Part shown: positions 8,373 to 10,500 of the stretch, one piece after another
How the letters are laid out: the number at the start of each line of letters is the position of its first letter
Numbering within the stretch: position 1 is the stretch's first letter
Source of the DNA: Podila epigama
Lineage: Eukaryota > Mortierellomycota > Mortierellomycetes > Mortierellales > Mortierellaceae
Assembly: GCA_015679605.1 (NCBI GenBank)
Contig: JAAAVE010000893.1
Span: 1 to 10,500 of the forward strand
DNA length: 10,500 nt
Direction of reading: 5' to 3'
The notes under the pieces: generated by a model
Databases searched by the model: none
Told to the model about the DNA's origin: nothing
What the model saw: the letters and a program-made list of their open reading frames with translations, nothing else
Translations under genes and position numbers: made by a program

Positions 8373-8380
8373 TCTTAAAT
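8373..8380 (-). promoter_or_regulatory. Possible TATA-like element of the secreted-protein gene
   Basis: TATTTAAG on the minus strand lies about 105 bases before the ATG at 8267. A second candidate (TATTTAAT, 8339-8332) is closer. Both are imperfect TATA boxes in AT-rich DNA, so the assignment is tentative. Confidence 0.3.
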
Positions 8381-9407
8381 AACAAATAGCTGCAAGACAA
8401 TGTGGGGGAAACCTGCCAAATGAACGTGGCTTTTTTTTTTCTTTTACAAAGATTATGTGAACTCTTTTCCTTCGGTCATGATTCCAATGTCCCGGAAGAT
8501 TCTCATCCAACCGACCCCAAACTCCCCTAGTCGCTCAATTTTTTTTATGGTCTCTCTCGTCTCAAGCGCAACGTGTACAGTAGTCGATGCTGATCTACCC
8601 CGCCTATGACGAAGCAAAAAAAATCCTATCCAAGACGGATATGACCGATTTTTTTTCCTCTCTTTCTTTCCGTGTCTCATCCGCCAGGAGTTAGACGTCA
8701 GGTTGAAATGTGTTCGTTGAGTAATCATAACATTTGGACTCGGCACAAAGTGTCATCCTAACATGGTCATGCCTAAATTGCTCATGCGCAACTATTTGAT
8801 AAAAAAGGATGCATGTTTTTGTATGGTTAACAATGATATGGGTCTATGGCGATATCCCAACCCTACTTTACTGAAACTCAACATGCCTGCGGCACAGTGG
8901 GACAAAGACGAGGGGGGATTGTATCACGAAGCGAGGTCTTCGCAATTGACGTTCGATACACAAAAAAAAGGAATGTAGTCATGCTGACTTACAAGTGAAA
9001 GTTGACAAATGTCCACGGCGCACTGCTTCGCAAAATGCTTAAGCGTTTTATTGTTTTTTCAATTCCAGCAAAGCAAAAGTTAATTTGTGATAAGAATTTC
9101 TCCTTTATGCAAAACACAGCAAAAACGTCAAGCGACACAACGACTGCGGCTCAAAAAACTCAAAAAACCTTCTTTTTCAATTGTCAATGGATACATTGCG
9201 GTTGTCAATTGAGGTGTCCCCTCTTTGGATTAGTCAGAGAAAATTAGAAAATTTTCAATGCCGCCTTTCGTGCTGACTATCAGAACATTGTGAATGTTAT
9301 TGTCTTCCATATTTGGACATGTCCTTTGGGCATAGTAGGATTAAACTAATGTCATTGCACTGCGCTGTTGACATCAACAACCCAGGGAGAAGAGGATGGT
9401 AGATTGG
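8381..9407. other. Divergent intergenic region without a recognised gene
   Basis: About 1 kb separates the divergently transcribed secreted-protein and Ser-rich genes. It is AT-rich with poly-T and poly-A runs. A 71-codon open frame at 8763-8978 (+) and a 97-codon frame at 8746-8453 (-) show no domain, signal peptide or splice context. I see no RNA gene. A TTGTCAAT octamer occurs twice near 9180-9210. The region presumably contains upstream regulatory sequence for both flanking genes. Confidence 0.5.
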
Positions 9408-9414
9408 TATAAAA
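9408..9414 (+). promoter_or_regulatory. TATA box of the Ser-rich small-protein gene
   Basis: A consensus TATAAAA precedes C/T- then CAA-rich leader sequence. The ATG is about 260 bases downstream, so transcription probably starts near 9440 (by spacing) and the leader is long. CAA-rich leaders are unstructured and favour scanning. Confidence 0.6.
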
Positions 9415-9674
9415 TGGACCCCCGTTCTCAACTCCATCCTTCATCAAACAACAAGAGCAACAAAAACAACAACAGCAACTGCAACAATTGCTACAACAAA
9501 AAAAAAAAGACATCCTTTGTCATCCTTTTGCCTTCCTTAAACAATCACGAAAAAAGCACTCTATAACCAAACAAACCATACAAAGCCAAAACCTTTAAAA
9601 AACAACAAGTCGCCTTGAACAAAAAAAACCCCCCCTCCCAAAACCAAAAACACAAAAAAAAAATCACATATAAA

Positions 9675-9902
9675 ATGTCCATCCTCGCTTCCACCAAGAA
9701 CCTCTTCTCTTCCTCCTCGGCCAAGAAATCGAACACGTCTTCGTCTTCGAACAACAGCCCCGCGCCGTCGAACAACAGCACTCCTCGCACTTCATTGAAC
9801 CTTGGAGGACAGACCGGCTTCTCCAAGTCTATGGATTTGAAGATCAAAAACGCGGAAAACTTTAAGACATCCTCCATGGCCTATGCGATCAGTCGGTCGT
9901 AA
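9675..9902 (+). CDS. 75-residue Ser/Asn-rich small protein, unknown function
   Basis: A single uninterrupted frame from ATG to TAA. The start is the first ATG after the CAA-rich leader, in an AAA-ATG-TC context. The protein opens MSILASTKNLF, then has a Ser/Asn/Pro/Lys-rich segment (about 12-40, with SSSS twice and NNS repeats). A less repetitive C-terminal half follows, with LNLGGQTGF at 41-49 and DLKIKNAENFKTSS at 54-67. It has no signal peptide, membrane segment or cysteine, and is basic and probably cytosolic or nuclear. Codons favour C-ending forms (ATC, CTC, TTC, AAC, TCC, AAG) more than the disordered part of NOT4. Together with the strong TATA box, long leader and AATAAA, this suggests high expression. 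I do not recognise a family. A stress or developmental role would be guesswork. Confidence 0.7.
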   Translation: MSILASTKNLFSSSSAKKSNTSSSSNNSPAPSNNSTPRTSLNLGGQTGFSKSMDLKIKNAENFKTSSMAYAISRS

Positions 9903-10093
9903 AATGCTTTCGGCATATAAAACGCGTTTTTTTTTTGTAGCTCTCCACTCATACCCAAATCCCATATCATTTTTCGCATGAAAATAATACACTTAAGCAT
10001 TGAAATAAACAAGTTAAACTAATAACAAAAAAAAATCAATAATAAGCTATTTGACCTTTGGTATTTTAAGAATGGGGAAAAATTATAACATCT
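9903..10093. other. Convergent 3' intergenic region
   Basis: This short AT-rich spacer lies between the stop codons of the Ser-rich gene (+) and the phosphatase gene (-). It contains the plus-strand poly(A) signal at 10004-10009 and several A and T runs. I see no canonical AATAAA on the minus strand for the phosphatase gene, so a variant signal is presumably used. Confidence 0.55.
10004..10009 (+). terminator. AATAAA poly(A) signal of the Ser-rich gene
   Basis: Canonical AATAAA about 100 bases after the stop codon at 9902, a typical fungal 3' UTR length. Confidence 0.6.
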
Positions 10094-10383
10094 CTAACTT
10101 CCAAGATAATACATGTTCAAACTATGAATCTCACGCGCAATCCCTGGCCAACCGAGTGGATCGAATCGACCTCGCAACCGTTGCTCCCACTGGAGGAGCT
10201 CATACATGAAGAGCAAATTGGGCTGAATAATTACGCTCAATCGACGTGCACGCACCAACAGGTACGCCTCTGCTAACGACATGTTATAGTGTGCCATTAG
10301 GTATGCAATCACGATCGTTGCTGACCGTGACACACCTACACGACAATGGATCAAGATACGATCCTTGTTCTTTCTTGCCTCGT
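10094..10383 (-). CDS. PPS1: Dual-specificity protein phosphatase, 3' exon (probably Pps1), partial
   Basis: This is the last exon of a dual-specificity phosphatase, which removes phosphate from Tyr and Ser/Thr residues. The minus-strand acceptor ATCTTTAG ends at 10384. The exon reads EARKNKDRILIHCRVGVSRS and onward to TAG, about 96 residues. HCRVGVSR is the HCX5R P-loop with nucleophilic Cys and phosphate-binding Arg; it is followed by SATIVIAYLM and by VRARRLSVIIQPNLLFMYEL, the helical part of the DSP fold. An RRL-VIIQPNL-F-YEL segment like this is, from memory, characteristic of fungal Pps1, hence the symbol. A C-terminal extension (WPGIAREIHSLNMYYL) follows the catalytic domain. The general-acid Asp and the N-terminal part should lie upstream. 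DDDLFNCF can be read at about 10492-10469 and may belong to the preceding exon, but the donor is ambiguous. Phosphatase identity is nearly certain; Pps1 is likely. Confidence 0.85.
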
Positions 10384-10500
10384 CTAAAGATAACGATCAA
10401 GGAAAGCGCAAAGGATTATTAAAAGTCGGCGAAAAATGTGAGAAATGTCGGTAGTCAGTAGAATGTACAGAAGCAGTTAAACAAATCGTCATCGCGGTTC
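10384..10500 (-). other. Intron and possible upstream exon edge of the phosphatase gene
   Basis: Upstream of the acceptor on the minus strand is a pyrimidine-rich intron-like stretch with a CTACTGAC branch-point-like sequence (about 10460-10453). Beyond it, near 10492-10469, a frame reads DDDLFNCF, resembling the segment before the P-loop in these enzymes. Splicing at GTACAT (about 10467) would keep frame but would shorten the usual spacing to the P-loop by several residues. The true donor may therefore lie beyond the window. Confidence 0.35.

Noticed and set aside
8453-8746. 97-codon minus-strand frame upstream of the secreted-protein gene
   Set aside because: Arg/Lys-rich composition with no domain, homology or splice signals; it lies in intergenic AT-rich DNA.
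8763-8978. 71-codon plus-strand ATG frame in the divergent intergenic region
   Set aside because: No recognised motif, no clear promoter or poly(A) signal, and length within chance expectation. Cannot be excluded without expression data.
8524-9222. Three AGGGG/CCCCT stress-response-like elements (8524, 8911, 9218)
   Set aside because: About three copies of this 5-mer are expected by chance in 1.4 kb counting both strands, so there is no enrichment.
1-10500. tRNA, rRNA, CRISPR array, insertion sequence or intact transposon
   Set aside because: No A/B-box or cloverleaf, no regularly spaced repeats, and no transposase, integrase or reverse transcriptase motifs were found on either strand.

Overview
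This window looks like nuclear DNA from a filamentous fungus. I infer an early-diverging lineage (Mucoromycota in the broad sense, most likely Mortierellales). The reasons are compact spliced genes with GTAAGT-like donors and pyrimidine-rich acceptors, introns mostly of 90-220 bases, AATAAA poly(A) signals, and AT-rich, microsatellite-laden intergenic DNA around exons of about 50% GC. There are no bacterial-style operons, rRNA, tRNA, CRISPR array or intact transposon. The lineage call rests on overall look only.

Layout. Positions 1-2142 are about 2 kb without a confident gene: (CAA)n, (GT)n, (AAAC)n and (GACA)n tracts, plus a less AT-rich island at about 1555-1820 that may hold a minus-strand exon or a dispersed repeat. 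Positions 2143-7249 (+) hold a complete eight-exon gene for Not4, the RING E3 ligase subunit of the CCR4-NOT complex (RING, RRM and CCCH zinc finger, then a long disordered tail; 1261 residues by my splicing). Facing it, 8267-7444 (-) is a three-exon gene for a 199-residue secreted protein with eight cysteines that I cannot assign to a family. The two genes converge, with only 194 bases between their stop codons and a poly(A) signal for each. A roughly 1.4 kb divergent intergenic region follows. Then 9675-9902 (+) is a 75-residue serine-rich protein gene with a clear TATA box, a long CAA-rich leader and an AATAAA signal. At the right edge, 10383-10094 (-) is the last exon of a dual-specificity phosphatase, probably Pps1, whose upstream exons mostly lie beyond the window.

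The genes do not form a pathway. Not4 and Pps1 are housekeeping regulators (mRNA and protein quality control; protein dephosphorylation). The two small genes between them, one secreted and one Ser-rich, are the lineage-specific part and the best candidates for undescribed biology. Within Not4, the tail carries several short conserved-looking motifs (three PPG-hydrophobic motifs, SRFGFA, GFRALFPNINVSFGG, FQDPAIM and a C-terminal helix) that stand out from the Q/S-rich background.
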